Counted from the first letter of the stretch, positions 34,192 through 43,546 are shown. The stretch: 64,000 bases of DNA from Arcobacter venerupis (GCF_013201665.1 NZ_CP053840.1:186001-250000); one strand, 5' to 3'. Notes: generated from the sequence alone by a model not told the origin. Made by a program: numbers and translations.

Positions 34192-36381
34192 TTATATTTC
34201 AATAAGAAATTTAGCTCCATCTTTTGTGTTTTTTGCAGAAATTGAACCATTCATTTTTTCTTCAATAATCAGCTTTGTCATATAAAGTCCAATTCCTGTA
34301 CCATATTCATATTTTGTAGTGAAATATGGATCAAAAATCTTATCAATGATTTCATCATTTATTCCACCTGCGTTATCTTCTATGCAAAGAGTAGCTTTTT
34401 TATTTTTCTCTAAATAGATTTTTATTTGAGGATTTTGTATATTTTTCTCAATTAAAATATCTTTCGCATTTGAAATTATATTCATAACAGCTTGAGAGTA
34501 TTCATTTTTATAACCATTAATTTCATAAAATTCATCAATATCAACAAGTAATTCTATATGGTAAAAATCAAGTGTTGATTTAACTATTTTTATTGCATTA
34601 TCAACGGAATCTTTTATAAAAAATTTCTCTTTTTTAGAATTTGGATTAAAAAAGTTTCTAAAATCATCTATTGTTTTTGACATATATTCTAATAAATCAT
34701 TTGCTTCTTCAACTCGATTTTGAAGATATTTTTTATTTAATTCTTTATAATCATAAGCAGATTCTATATCAAAAAATAAGCCCGATAATTGACTTAATGG
34801 TTGTCTCCATTGGTGCGCAATATTTCCAATCATTTCACCCATTGATGCCATTTTTGATTTCTGAATTAAGATTTTTTCTTGTTTTTCTTTATTTTCTTTT
34901 AGCAAAGTTCTTTCAGTTATATCTCTAATTGAAGCAAAAATAATAGTTTGTTTATTGGCTTCATAAATAATAATACTTAATTCTATGGTTTTAATATCAT
35001 CATATTTTGTTTTTAATTTAACAGTATCGAAAAATGATTTTTCGGTTAGAATTTTTTTTGTATCAAGATTAATAAATAAATCAAAAAACTCTTTATCAAT
35101 TAACTCTTTTTCGTCGTAAAAAGTTACTTTTGAAGCTGTTTTATTGTAACTTGTAATTCTTGTATAGTCATTATTATCAAGTTCTGAGATTATAAAAGCA
35201 TCATTACTATGATTAAAAAGCATATGATACTTATCTTCATTTAAAATTACATTTTCTTTATATTCTTGAAAAATTGTTTCAATTCTTTTTGTGAATAATA
35301 AAGAAAAGATAAAAAAGATTGAGGTCATTATTGTAATAATAATAACTAATCTAATGATATTTTTATACATATTCTCTAAAGAGATACTTCTTTCTTTTTC
35401 AACAATATCATAAATATTTGTAAGATTTACTCCAATGGCAATAAAATATCTGTACTCTTTTAGATAAGTTCCATAAATAAGCTGTTGATTGTTGTTATAA
35501 AATAGATAATCATTCCCTTTATAATTTGTATTTATAAGAAGTTTCTTCATCGCTTCTACTTCTTCTTTTTTTGGATTTATTAATTTTTTAGTAACCAATT
35601 CACTTTTATTTATAATGTCATTTAAACTATTTATTTTATAAATAAAAATAAACTCTTCATTATTGAAATTTTGATTTTCAATTTTGATTTTAAGTTTAGA
35701 AGTAAGTTCACTATTTTGTTTTTCAAGAAAAGTTCCAGAACCAATAATTAAATTTAACTCTTTTAAGTGTTTTGAATAGGTAATTTTTTTAGCTGTTAAA
35801 CTATTATTTGGAATATACCAGAAATAATCTATGAAATTTTGAGTATTAGTATTTGCATTAATCATCTCCTGAACAAATTTTTTGCTGTTCATATCTTCAA
35901 AGTTATAATAGTTTTGGTTTTCATCTAATTCATTTTCACTATTTAAAATAAGGTTTCCTTGTGTATCTAAAATAAAATAGTTTATATCATTTGCTTTTTG
36001 AGAAATTTGTTTTATTGCCGTTTTTATAAAATTTATTTGTTCTTGTTTATCAAGTTTTGTAGTTTTTTCATATATAGATTTTGCCAAATTATAAGCAAGA
36101 ATTGATTGTGTTTTTATATTGTGTTTTTTATTATTTATAATAGATAATTCTTCAAAATCTATATCATTTTTTAGATTATCAACTGAACTTTTTATGTAGA
36201 ATTTTTCTCTTTCAATTAGAGTATTTTTAAAGCTATTAATATGATTTTTAAAATTATCATATTCAGTTTTTATCAAGTTATAACCTGTAATTGTGGCTAC
36301 AAATAAAATAATGATAGTTGAACTTAATAAAGTGGTTTTTTTAATACCATTTTCTTGGTTTAAATTATAATTTTTTTTCAA
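34192..36381 (-). CDS. sensor histidine kinase with double-Cache and PAS domains
   Basis: This 729-residue membrane kinase has helices at about 18-38 and 345-365 with a periplasmic sensor of about 300 residues between them. That region has two Cache-like repeats (IDYFWYIPNNSLTAKKITYSKHL and LIYGTYLKEYRYFIAIGVNL). A PAS domain follows (about 385-490), then the phosphoacceptor box AHQWRQPLS and an ATPase domain with NAGGI and GTGIGLYM. The gene overlaps its cognate response regulator by 17 bases and is the last gene of the tct operon. It probably senses a carboxylate substrate of the transporter, as TctE does for citrate, but with a different sensor domain. Confidence 0.92.
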   Translation of the reverse strand: MKKNYNLNQENGIKKTTLLSSTIIILFVATITGYNLIKTEYDNFKNHINSFKNTLIEREKFYIKSSVDNLKNDIDFEELSIINNKKHNIKTQSILAYNLAKSIYEKTTKLDKQEQINFIKTAIKQISQKANDINYFILDTQGNLILNSENELDENQNYYNFEDMNSKKFVQEMINANTNTQNFIDYFWYIPNNSLTAKKITYSKHLKELNLIIGSGTFLEKQNSELTSKLKIKIENQNFNNEEFIFIYKINSLNDIINKSELVTKKLINPKKEEVEAMKKLLINTNYKGNDYLFYNNNQQLIYGTYLKEYRYFIAIGVNLTNIYDIVEKERSISLENMYKNIIRLVIIITIMTSIFFIFSLLFTKRIETIFQEYKENVILNEDKYHMLFNHSNDAFIISELDNNDYTRITSYNKTASKVTFYDEKELIDKEFFDLFINLDTKKILTEKSFFDTVKLKTKYDDIKTIELSIIIYEANKQTIIFASIRDITERTLLKENKEKQEKILIQKSKMASMGEMIGNIAHQWRQPLSQLSGLFFDIESAYDYKELNKKYLQNRVEEANDLLEYMSKTIDDFRNFFNPNSKKEKFFIKDSVDNAIKIVKSTLDFYHIELLVDIDEFYEINGYKNEYSQAVMNIISNAKDILIEKNIQNPQIKIYLEKNKKATLCIEDNAGGINDEIIDKIFDPYFTTKYEYGTGIGLYMTKLIIEEKMNGSISAKNTKDGAKFLIEI

Positions 36382-37054
36382 GATTTAACTTATAACCCAT
36401 GTTTGAAATATTTTTTATGCAATTAAAAGGGATTTTTTTTCTTATAAATCCAATGCTAGTTCGAAGTGAATTTAAACTCATATATTCATCTTCCCAAATG
36501 TGTTGTTCTATCTCTTCATAAGATACTACTCTATCTTTATTTAGTGTAAGAAGTTTTAGAAACTGTAACTCTTTTTTTGTAAAATCAATTATTTTTTCTT
36601 TGTAATAAAAAAGCGATGTATTATTATCAAAATAAAAATCTTCTGCTAAAAATATTTTGAAATCTTTTTGTTTTTCCAAAGCTTCAACAGCTTTTGTAAG
36701 AGCAGGCATTAAGTTTCTGCTAGTTAGTGGTTTTATTATATACTTTTCAAGTTTTAGTTCGATGGCATCCATTAAATAATCTTTTTCACTAAAAGCTGTT
36801 GAAATTATGATTTTTGTTGTTTCATCTTTTTGGCGTATTTTTTTTGTTAAGCTTATACCATCTAATTTTGGCATTTTTATATCAGTTAAAATAATATCTG
36901 GATGATATTTTTTATATAGAGCATAACCTTCTTCACCATCTTTTGCTTCGTAAAGCTCATTAAACATTCGATTTAAAAAACGAGAATTTATAGTTCTTAC
37001 ACCCTCATCATCTTCAATATATAAAATGGTATATTTTTTGAAAATTTCCATCAT
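36365..37054 (-). CDS. OmpR-type response regulator of the tct operon
   Basis: This 229-residue regulator has a receiver with the acidic pair in YIEDDEG, phosphoacceptor D58 (IILTDIKMPKLDGI), a switch Thr (IIISTAF) and Lys (YIIKPL). The C-terminal winged helix (about 140-227) ends NISNMGYKLNLEK. It lies 24 bases after tctA and overlaps the kinase. It most likely binds near the repeated promoter blocks upstream of tctC, giving autoregulation of transporter and sensor together. Confidence 0.92.
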   Translation of the reverse strand: MMEIFKKYTILYIEDDEGVRTINSRFLNRMFNELYEAKDGEEGYALYKKYHPDIILTDIKMPKLDGISLTKKIRQKDETTKIIISTAFSEKDYLMDAIELKLEKYIIKPLTSRNLMPALTKAVEALEKQKDFKIFLAEDFYFDNNTSLFYYKEKIIDFTKKELQFLKLLTLNKDRVVSYEEIEQHIWEDEYMSLNSLRTSIGFIRKKIPFNCIKNISNMGYKLNLEKKL

Positions 37055-37078
37055 AAATCCTTTTTAAGAAAAAGAGAT

Positions 37079-38596
37079 TTAAATCTCTTTTTCTTTTTTC
37101 ATTTTAGCAAAAAAACCAGTAATAACAGGCATTAACAATAAAAATACAGTAATAACTAAAATAGTTAAAGTAAGAGGTCTTTCCCATAAAAATGAGATTG
37201 AACCATCACTTAGTGTTAAAGCACGTCTAAGATTTTCTTCCATCATTCCACCTAAAATAAATCCTAAAATCATAGGAGCCATTGGGAAATCAATGATTCT
37301 TAAAAACAGTGCAACAACTGCAAAAATTGTCATCATATAAATATCAAAAACATTAAATGTAACTAAATAAACCCCAACAAGTGAGAAAAATATAATTAAT
37401 GGCAATAACAACTGTTTAGGTAAAGATAAAACTTTCGCAATATATGGAATTAATGGTAAATTTAAAAATAAAAGAACTAAATTTCCAATATACATAGAAA
37501 TAATTACAGACCAAAATAACGCAGGACTATCAACATACATTGTAGGACCTGGTTGAACTCCATAAGAGATTAATGCACCTAAAATAATAGCTGTTGTACC
37601 TGAGCCTGGAATACCTAATGTTAATAGAGGTACAAATGAACCAGAACAAGCTGCATTATTTGCACTTTCTGGTGCTGCCAATCCTTTAAGACTTCCTTTC
37701 CCGAATTTTAACTTATCTTTAGCATTTGCAATACTTCGCTCCATTCCATATGCTAAGAATGAAGCGATAGTTGCTCCTGCACCTGGAAGAACACCAATAA
37801 AGAAACCTAAAACTGAACCTCTTGCAATTGTTGGTACAATCTCTTTAACTTCTTCCTTTGTAAGTTTTAAACTTCCGATTTCTCTTTTTAAAGCCTCTTC
37901 TTCAGCTTTTGTAGTTTTATGATTTTCTAAAACATTCATTAATGCTTCTGATAATGCAAAGGCAGCCATCGCTAGTAATAAAAATGAAATACCATCAATT
38001 AAATCCATTCTTCCAAAAGTAAATCTTGCAATTCCTGAATCCGAATCTGTTCCAACAGTTGCTAGCATTAAACCAAAAATAGTCATAATTGCAGCTTTTA
38101 AAAACTTACCTTTTCCAGCAAATGCAGCAACGGCAGTTAAACCTAAAACCATTAAAGCAAAATAATCAGATGACTGAAAACTTAGACTCACACTTGCAAG
38201 TGCAGGTGCAGCAAAAAGTAAAAATATAGCTGCAATTGTTCCCCCACTAAATGAAGCATAAGCAGCAATTGCTAAAGCTTTCCCTGCTTCTCCATTTTTT
38301 GCCATTGGAAAACCATCAAAAGATGTTGCAACAGTTCCTGCAACTCCTGGTGCATTAATTAAAATTGATGAAGTAGAACCTCCAAAAATCGCACCATAAT
38401 AAACACCTGCAATTAGAATTAATCCAGATGATGGATCCATTCCATATGTAATTGGAATCATTAAAGCAATGGCACTTATTGGTCCAAGCCCTGGAAGCAT
38501 TCCAATAAATGTTCCTGCAAAACATCCTATAATTACCATTAAAATATTATACATAGAAAAAGCAGTTGCTGCTCCTAATAAAATACCATCCATCAT
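37079..38596 (-). CDS. tctA: tripartite tricarboxylate transporter large permease
   Basis: This 505-residue inner-membrane protein has about 11-12 helices and the TctA signatures: FAGTFIGMLPGLGPISAIALMIP (about 23-46), GVYYGAIFGGSTSSILINAPG and GVLPGAGATIASFLAYGMER. It is the ion-coupled pore of a tripartite tricarboxylate transporter. Its start overlaps the tctB stop by 4 bases (ATGA). It is followed by the response regulator gene. The substrate is set by TctC and is unknown; citrate-like or dicarboxylic acids are usual. Confidence 0.95.
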   Translation of the reverse strand: MMDGILLGAATAFSMYNILMVIIGCFAGTFIGMLPGLGPISAIALMIPITYGMDPSSGLILIAGVYYGAIFGGSTSSILINAPGVAGTVATSFDGFPMAKNGEAGKALAIAAYASFSGGTIAAIFLLFAAPALASVSLSFQSSDYFALMVLGLTAVAAFAGKGKFLKAAIMTIFGLMLATVGTDSDSGIARFTFGRMDLIDGISFLLLAMAAFALSEALMNVLENHKTTKAEEEALKREIGSLKLTKEEVKEIVPTIARGSVLGFFIGVLPGAGATIASFLAYGMERSIANAKDKLKFGKGSLKGLAAPESANNAACSGSFVPLLTLGIPGSGTTAIILGALISYGVQPGPTMYVDSPALFWSVIISMYIGNLVLLFLNLPLIPYIAKVLSLPKQLLLPLIIFFSLVGVYLVTFNVFDIYMMTIFAVVALFLRIIDFPMAPMILGFILGGMMEENLRRALTLSDGSISFLWERPLTLTILVITVFLLLMPVITGFFAKMKKEKEI

Positions 38597-39078
38597 GATT
38601 TAGCTCCTAAAAGAGAGTTTATTAACTCTCCTGAATCAATATAAACACCTAATGCATTATTTAATAATAAATAAAAACCTACCGATACACTAATAGAAAT
38701 TATTAATATCTTTTTTATGTTTTTTTCTTTTAGAATTAAAAAACCTACAGTTAAAAATATAATTGTTGCAATTACAAATCCAAGTGGTTTCATAATAAAT
38801 CCATAAAAAAGCATAAGAACAATAAAATAAAAAGTAGTTTTTAAATCTAATGATCGTATATATGTTAACGATAAAACTATTTTTTCTTTTTCAACAAATG
38901 AAATGATTAATAATATTATAGAAATTACAATTCCTGAAATTCCCACATAAAAAGGAAAAGTTTGGGCTGTCATAACTTCAAACTGAGCTCCTGGCATTTT
39001 TTTAATACCAAAAACGCTATAAAAATAAAAAGCTGAAAACGCTAAAAAGAATAATGAACCTATTGTATTTTTTGTCAT
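38593..39078 (-). CDS. tctB: tripartite tricarboxylate transporter small permease
   Basis: This 161-residue membrane protein has four helices, the TctB plan. It includes MPGAQFEVMTAQTFPFYVGISGIVISIILLI near the N terminus and FYGFIMKPLGFVIATIIFLTVGFLIL in the second half. It sits between tctC (37 bases upstream) and tctA (4-base overlap). Sequence identity in this family is low, so the call rests mainly on size, topology and position. Confidence 0.9.
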   Translation of the reverse strand: MTKNTIGSLFFLAFSAFYFYSVFGIKKMPGAQFEVMTAQTFPFYVGISGIVISIILLIISFVEKEKIVLSLTYIRSLDLKTTFYFIVLMLFYGFIMKPLGFVIATIIFLTVGFLILKEKNIKKILIISISVSVGFYLLLNNALGVYIDSGELINSLLGAKS

Positions 39079-39115
39079 AATTAATCCTTAAATAAATAGA
39101 GAAACTCTATTTATT

Positions 39116-40087
39116 CTATAGGAACCCCATTTCTTTCATTAAAGATGAAATCTCTTGTTCTTGCTTTTCTAAGAAAGTTCTAAAAGATTTTGTTGGTTTA
39201 TATAAATTTGACCAACCATATCTACTTCTAACTTCTTCCCATTCTTTTGTTTTATACATTTCAGAAAATACTTTTGCAAAATCATTAATTTGTTCTTCAC
39301 TTAAATTTGGAGCTCCAAAGAAACCTCTCCAGTTGGCAAAATATGTGTCAACACCTACCTCTTTAAAACTAGGAATTCCATCTATAGTTGCATCAGAAGT
39401 AGTTGCAATAATTTTTAATTCACCACTTTTATGTTTATCAATCACTTCTCCCAGTCCTGTTGATAGAATTTCAATTTCTCCTGTTAATAATCCAGCAAGT
39501 GCTTTTCCACCAGCATCATAAGGAACATATCTTACGCTAGATGGATTTCCACCAGCAGCTTTAAATATTTGTGCTGCAACAAGATGGTCCATACTTCCTC
39601 TTGAACTTCCTCCACCTATTTTTAATGCCGTTGGATTTTTGTCAAATGCAGCTTTTATATCAGCCCAAGAATTATATTTTGAATTTTTAGAAACAACTAA
39701 TACTTGATAATCAGCAACTACAGCTGCAACTAAAGATAAATCTTTAAATGATTGAGGAAAAACACCTTGTAATGATCTAATTACTATTGGAGTTGAATTT
39801 ATCATTAAAGTATTTTGTTGTCTTGATGCTGTTTCAATCATATAAGCAATAGCAGTTCCACCACCGCCACCTGACATATTTTCATAAGATACTTCTTTTA
39901 TAAGATTAGACTTTTTTAAAGCTTCACCAATACCTCTTGCCGTTCCATCCCAACCACCACCAGCTCCGCCTGGAATTAGGAAATGGATTTTTTCAACTGA
40001 AGACGCAACAGAAGTTGTTGCCATTCCTGCAACTAGACAAGAAGCGAGCGCGATATTTTTACAGATTTTAGAAAATTGACTTTTCAT
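39116..40087 (-). CDS. tctC: tripartite tricarboxylate transporter substrate-binding protein
   Basis: This 323-residue periplasmic protein has a signal peptide (about 1-28, ending TTSVAS) and the Bug/TctC fold: IHFLIPGGAGGGWDGTARGIGEAL at the start, YENMSGGGGGTAIAYM, GGGSSRGSMDHLVAAQIFKAAG and YVPYDAGGKALAGLLTGEIEI. These loops bind the carboxylates of the substrate. It is the first gene of the tctCBA-regulator-kinase operon. The ribosome site is AAAGGATC before ATG. Two near-identical promoter blocks lie upstream. Confidence 0.95.
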   Translation of the reverse strand: MKSQFSKICKNIALASCLVAGMATTSVASSVEKIHFLIPGGAGGGWDGTARGIGEALKKSNLIKEVSYENMSGGGGGTAIAYMIETASRQQNTLMINSTPIVIRSLQGVFPQSFKDLSLVAAVVADYQVLVVSKNSKYNSWADIKAAFDKNPTALKIGGGSSRGSMDHLVAAQIFKAAGGNPSSVRYVPYDAGGKALAGLLTGEIEILSTGLGEVIDKHKSGELKIIATTSDATIDGIPSFKEVGVDTYFANWRGFFGAPNLSEEQINDFAKVFSEMYKTKEWEEVRSRYGWSNLYKPTKSFRTFLEKQEQEISSLMKEMGFL

Positions 40088-40109
40088 TTATGATCCTTTG
40101 TTATTTACT

Positions 40110-40138
40110 ATTGTAATGTTAAAAGAAAAAAATGTAAG
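40110..40138 (-). promoter_or_regulatory. tctC promoter P1 within repeat copy 1
   Basis: On the minus strand CTTACA (40138-40133) and TACAAT (40115-40110) are spaced by exactly 17 bases. The implied start site is about 16-18 bases before the AAAGGATC-ATG of tctC. The block 40111-40149 is repeated at 40279-40317 with about 35 of 39 bases the same, including the upstream A/T stretch, which may hold a regulator site. Confidence 0.6.
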
Positions 40139-40174
40139 AAAAATAAAATATAAAAAAGATTTTGAAAATAAAAA

Positions 40175-40212
40175 TTCCCATTTCAAAAGGAAGCCAAAAA
40201 ATGAAATGGGAA
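40175..40212. repeat. hairpin in the tctC leader
   Basis: Eleven-base arms TTCCCATTTCA / TGAAATGGGAA are separated by 16 bases. It lies between the two tctC promoters, so it would be in the 5' leader of the longer transcript only. It lacks a T-run expected of a terminator on the minus strand. A role as a regulator dyad or leader structure is possible. Confidence 0.5.
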
Positions 40213-40277
40213 AGGGGGAAATTGATTGTATTTTTTATTACGTCATATATAAAAAACAGGAGATGTTTTAAATTGAC

Positions 40278-40306
40278 ATTGTAATAGTATGAGAAAAAAA
40301 TGTAAG
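40278..40306 (-). promoter_or_regulatory. tctC promoter P2 within repeat copy 2
   Basis: This is the second copy, 168 bases upstream of P1: CTTACA (40306-40301) and TACAAT (40283-40278) again 17 bases apart. A transcript from here would carry a leader of about 185 bases including the hairpin at 40175-40212. The block extends to 40317 with the same A/T-rich upstream segment as P1. Confidence 0.6.
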
Positions 40307-40340
40307 AAAAATAAAATCTTCTAAAAAGTTTTATTTTTCT

Positions 40341-40368
40341 TTACAAAAGAGATTACATTCTAATCTCT
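40341..40368 (-). terminator. possible terminator of the por operon
   Basis: Eight-base arms AGAGATTA / TAATCTCT overlap the stop region of the beta-subunit gene, and TTTTG follows on the minus strand. The stem is modest, so partial read-through toward tctC is possible. Confidence 0.5.
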
Positions 40369-41321
40369 TCTCTTTTTTGTAAGAATACCCATCTTTCATC
40401 TATTCTTTTTTGCCATTCATCAATTAAATATTCATATTCAGGTTTAAATAGATGTTTAAATCTTGGTTGTGCACCTAAATAATCCCTAACAGGAACAATA
40501 GTTTTTGGTCTGTAAGTGATGTTTAACTCTCTTCCATCAATTATTTCATATAATGGGAAAACAAGTGAATCAACTGCTAAATCAGAAACTTCAATAGTTT
40601 GATTTGGAGCAAATTTCCACTCAGTTGTACATGCACTCATTGCATTTATAAATACAGGTCCATGTGTATCAAAACCTCTTTGGATTTTTTTAACCATATC
40701 TTTCCATTTATTTGGAGCAACTTGAGCAACATAAGGTGCACCATGAGCTGCCATAATAGAAACTATATCTTTTTTCTGTCTTTTTTCACCATAAGAGTGG
40801 CTTCCAGCAGGTGCTGTTGTTGTACTTGAACCAATTGGCGTAGATGAACTTCTTTGACCACCAGTGTTTGCATAAACTTCATTGTCTAAACAAACATACA
40901 TAAAATCATGTCCTCGCTCAAAACATCCTGAAATCCATTGGAATCCAATATCATAAGTTGAACCATCTCCACCAAAAGTTACGAATTTTGGTTGAGGAGC
41001 ATCAGCTGGAATTCTTCCTTTATTTCTTAATGCTTTGTTCATAGTTTCAACTCCTGCCATTGCAGTTGAAGAGTTTTCAAATCCGATATGAATCCATGAA
41101 CAGTCCCATGAAGTATGAGGATAAATTGCTGTACAAACTTCTAAACATCCAGTTGAAGCTGATACTACTAAGTTATCATTTGTTGCATTTAAAACTTCTC
41201 TTACAATAATAGAGTGAGCACAACCTGGACATAAAAGGTGTGAACCTTCAAATCTTTCAGCAGCAGTTGAGAAAGTTTTTAAATTTTTAATCTCTTTTTG
41301 AGTATTGATAAGTGTACTCAT
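40353..41321 (-). CDS. porB: pyruvate:ferredoxin/flavodoxin oxidoreductase beta subunit
   Basis: This 322-residue subunit binds thiamine pyrophosphate and a 4Fe-4S cluster. It has LLCPGCAHSIIVREV, STGCLEVCTAIYP (cluster cysteines) and the TPP-binding GGDGSTYDIGFQWISGCFERGHDFMYVCLDNEVYANTGGQRS. It decarboxylates pyruvate with CoA to acetyl-CoA and passes electrons to ferredoxin or flavodoxin. It is last in the porGDAB operon and overlaps porA by 4 bases. Confidence 0.95.
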   Translation of the reverse strand: MSTLINTQKEIKNLKTFSTAAERFEGSHLLCPGCAHSIIVREVLNATNDNLVVSASTGCLEVCTAIYPHTSWDCSWIHIGFENSSTAMAGVETMNKALRNKGRIPADAPQPKFVTFGGDGSTYDIGFQWISGCFERGHDFMYVCLDNEVYANTGGQRSSSTPIGSSTTTAPAGSHSYGEKRQKKDIVSIMAAHGAPYVAQVAPNKWKDMVKKIQRGFDTHGPVFINAMSACTTEWKFAPNQTIEVSDLAVDSLVFPLYEIIDGRELNITYRPKTIVPVRDYLGAQPRFKHLFKPEYEYLIDEWQKRIDERWVFLQKREEIRM

Positions 41322-42559
41322 TTTTGTACTCCTTGTGCTTCATAGAAACTAAGTTCTGGTCCTCTAACTCCTACAAATCTTTGGATTTTTCCAGCTAGTT
41401 TACCTTCTTTTGCCTCTTTATCTAAAGTTCTATAAATATCTTTTAATAAAGCTACAGTCATATCTCTTCCACCTAATCCATAAATTAAATTAGAGATTAC
41501 AGGTCTTGCAGGTGTATTAATTAGTGCACCAGCAACTTCATTATATAAAGTTCCAACTGTTCCTCCAGGAGCACTTCTATCCATACATGCAACTGCTTTT
41601 ACATTTTGTAAAGCCTCTGCAATTTCTTCAAGAGGGAAAGGTCTAAATACTCTTGGTGCTACTACAGCTGCATTTATTCCTTCAGCTTTTAATTGATTAA
41701 TTGCAAGCATTGCTGTTTCAAAAGTTGAACCTAAACAAACAATTGCAATATCAGCATCTGCCTCACCATAAGTTTCAACAAGTTTATATTCTCTTCCTGT
41801 TAATTCTTTGAATTCTTTAAATGTTTCAAGAATAACTTTTTTTGAATTCATTAATGCTGCATGTTGTTTTGCTTTATGTTCGAAGTGCCAATCTTGTTCA
41901 GTTTGAACCCCATGAGTTACAGGTTTGTCAAAATTTAATAGGGCATTTACTTGTAAATATTCACCTACAAATTTAGATGCAACCTCGTCAGGAAGAGGAG
42001 TAACATTTTGAGCTGTATGTGAAGTCATAAATCCATCTTGATTAGAAATAACAGGAAGTCTAACATCTGGATGTTCAGAAATTTTAAACGACATTAAAGT
42101 CATATCATAGGCTTGTTGAGGAGAAAAAGCATCAAGTGAAATCCAACCAGAATCTCTTGTTAAGTATAAATCTGAGTGGTCACCATTTACATTTAGAGGT
42201 GCTGCTAATGCTCTATTTACTAAACATAAAACAACAGGTATTCTCATTCCAGATGCTTGATATAATACTTCAATCATAAGTGCAAGTCCTTGAGATGAAG
42301 TTGCAGTTGCAACTCTTCCTCCAGCAGCTCCAGCTCCAACACATCCAGACATAGCAGCGTGCTCTGATTCAACCATAATTACTTCACCATCAATGTATCC
42401 ATTTGCATGAAACATTGCATAGTTTTCAACAGTAGCTGTTGAGGGTGTAATAGGATAAGCAGCAACAACATCAACATCAGCTTGTCTTAAAGCCTGAGAG
42501 TTTGCCATATTTCCATCCCAAACTTCTACTTTTTTTAGTTCCATTACTTTTTTATTCAT
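41318..42559 (-). CDS. porA: pyruvate:ferredoxin/flavodoxin oxidoreductase alpha subunit
   Basis: This 413-residue subunit has the substrate and TPP-interacting N-terminal domain: DVVAAYPITPSTATVENYAMFHANGYIDGEVIMVESEHAAMSGCVGAGAAGGRVATATSSQGL is visible across about 30-92. RDSGWISLDAFSPQQAYDMTLMSFKI and a C-terminal transketolase-like domain with GLGGRDMTVALLKDI follow. It lies 2 bases after porD. Together the four subunits are the main acetyl-CoA-forming enzyme of microaerophilic Campylobacterota, which lack pyruvate dehydrogenase in most cases. Confidence 0.95.
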   Translation of the reverse strand: MNKKVMELKKVEVWDGNMANSQALRQADVDVVAAYPITPSTATVENYAMFHANGYIDGEVIMVESEHAAMSGCVGAGAAGGRVATATSSQGLALMIEVLYQASGMRIPVVLCLVNRALAAPLNVNGDHSDLYLTRDSGWISLDAFSPQQAYDMTLMSFKISEHPDVRLPVISNQDGFMTSHTAQNVTPLPDEVASKFVGEYLQVNALLNFDKPVTHGVQTEQDWHFEHKAKQHAALMNSKKVILETFKEFKELTGREYKLVETYGEADADIAIVCLGSTFETAMLAINQLKAEGINAAVVAPRVFRPFPLEEIAEALQNVKAVACMDRSAPGGTVGTLYNEVAGALINTPARPVISNLIYGLGGRDMTVALLKDIYRTLDKEAKEGKLAGKIQRFVGVRGPELSFYEAQGVQK

Positions 42560-42561
42560 TA

Positions 42562-42972
42562 CTATTCACCTTTCTTTTTTTTCTCAGGCCATTGTGCAAG
42601 TGCATTTTCAACAGTTTCATACTCATTGAACATTAAAAGTGATTTTGGATTTGTAGGACAAACACTCACACATAATCCACATCCTTTACAGTGCTCGTAA
42701 TCAACACCTTTCATCTCTTTATTTCTTGCGATGATTGATGTATCTGGACAGAATATCCAACAATTTTGACAGTCAATACAGGTTTCAGAATTCCAAACTG
42801 GTTTAATAACTCTCCAGTCTCCTACACTCATACTTTTTGAGCTAGTTTCTGAATACATTCTATCTTCAGGTTGAATATCTGCAATATTGTAATTTATATT
42901 TCCATTGAATGTAAAAAGAGCAGCACCAGGTACTAACTCATCCCATCCCATTTCACTAATTGTTTTACTCAT
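42562..42972 (-). CDS. porD: pyruvate:ferredoxin oxidoreductase delta subunit (2x 4Fe-4S ferredoxin)
   Basis: This 136-residue electron-transfer subunit has two 4Fe-4S motifs: CIDCQNCWIFCPDTSI and CKGCGLCVSVCPTNP. The N-terminal 60 residues carry a segment typical of PorD (SVGDWRVIKPVWNSETC). It relays electrons from the beta subunit to the soluble carrier. It lies between porG (10 bases upstream) and porA (2 bases downstream). Confidence 0.95.
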   Translation of the reverse strand: MSKTISEMGWDELVPGAALFTFNGNINYNIADIQPEDRMYSETSSKSMSVGDWRVIKPVWNSETCIDCQNCWIFCPDTSIIARNKEMKGVDYEHCKGCGLCVSVCPTNPKSLLMFNEYETVENALAQWPEKKKKGE

Positions 42973-42982
42973 TTTTTATCCT

Positions 42983-43546
42983 TTACTTAACTTCATCGTA
43001 AGCTCGTTGGATTGCAACCATGTTTGCATCAATAACGTTTGGTGGTAACTTTTTAAGTACACCTTTCATTTTTTCTTTAAAATAATCAAGTTCAAACATT
43101 CCACTAACTTTCATAAAGGCACCAAGCATTGGAGTATTTGGAATAGCTTTACCTATAGTATCCCTTGCTATTTGGAAACAGTCAAGAATAAATACTCTAT
43201 CTTTTATATTTTCTAATTCAGGAACTAAAGAAATTAACTCTTCTTTACTTAGGTGAGTGGTAATAATATATTTAGTTGTATCTTTACTATTAGCAGTGAT
43301 ATTATCAGTAACAGCAAGACCTGGATCTAATATAAAAACAAAATCAGGCTGCATATATTTTTCATGATTTAAAATGGGTTCATCATCAATTCTGTTATAA
43401 GCAGTCATTGATGCACCTCTTTTCGCTGAACCATAAAATGCAAAAGCTTGAACTTGTTTCCCAGTTTCAGCAACAACAGAACCAAGACCTTTTGCACCAG
43501 TTACAGCACCTTGTCCAGCACGGCTATGCCATCTAATTTCTAACAT
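42983..43546 (-). CDS. porG: pyruvate:ferredoxin oxidoreductase gamma subunit
   Basis: This 187-residue subunit begins with the family hallmark EIRWHSRAGQGAVTGAKGL and contains AFAFYGSAKRGASMTAYNRI, SKEELISLVPEL and AIPNTPMLGAFMKVSG. It is the first gene of the porGDAB operon. The ribosome site AAAGGAGAG lies before ATG. A TATAAT box about 60 bases upstream probably drives the operon. Confidence 0.95.
   Translation of the reverse strand: MLEIRWHSRAGQGAVTGAKGLGSVVAETGKQVQAFAFYGSAKRGASMTAYNRIDDEPILNHEKYMQPDFVFILDPGLAVTDNITANSKDTTKYIITTHLSKEELISLVPELENIKDRVFILDCFQIARDTIGKAIPNTPMLGAFMKVSGMFELDYFKEKMKGVLKKLPPNVIDANMVAIQRAYDEVK

Noticed and set aside
40175-40212. Hairpin before tctC as the por terminator
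   Set aside because: It is about 140 bases after the porB stop, has a 16-base loop and lacks a U-run; the hairpin at the porB stop is a better candidate.
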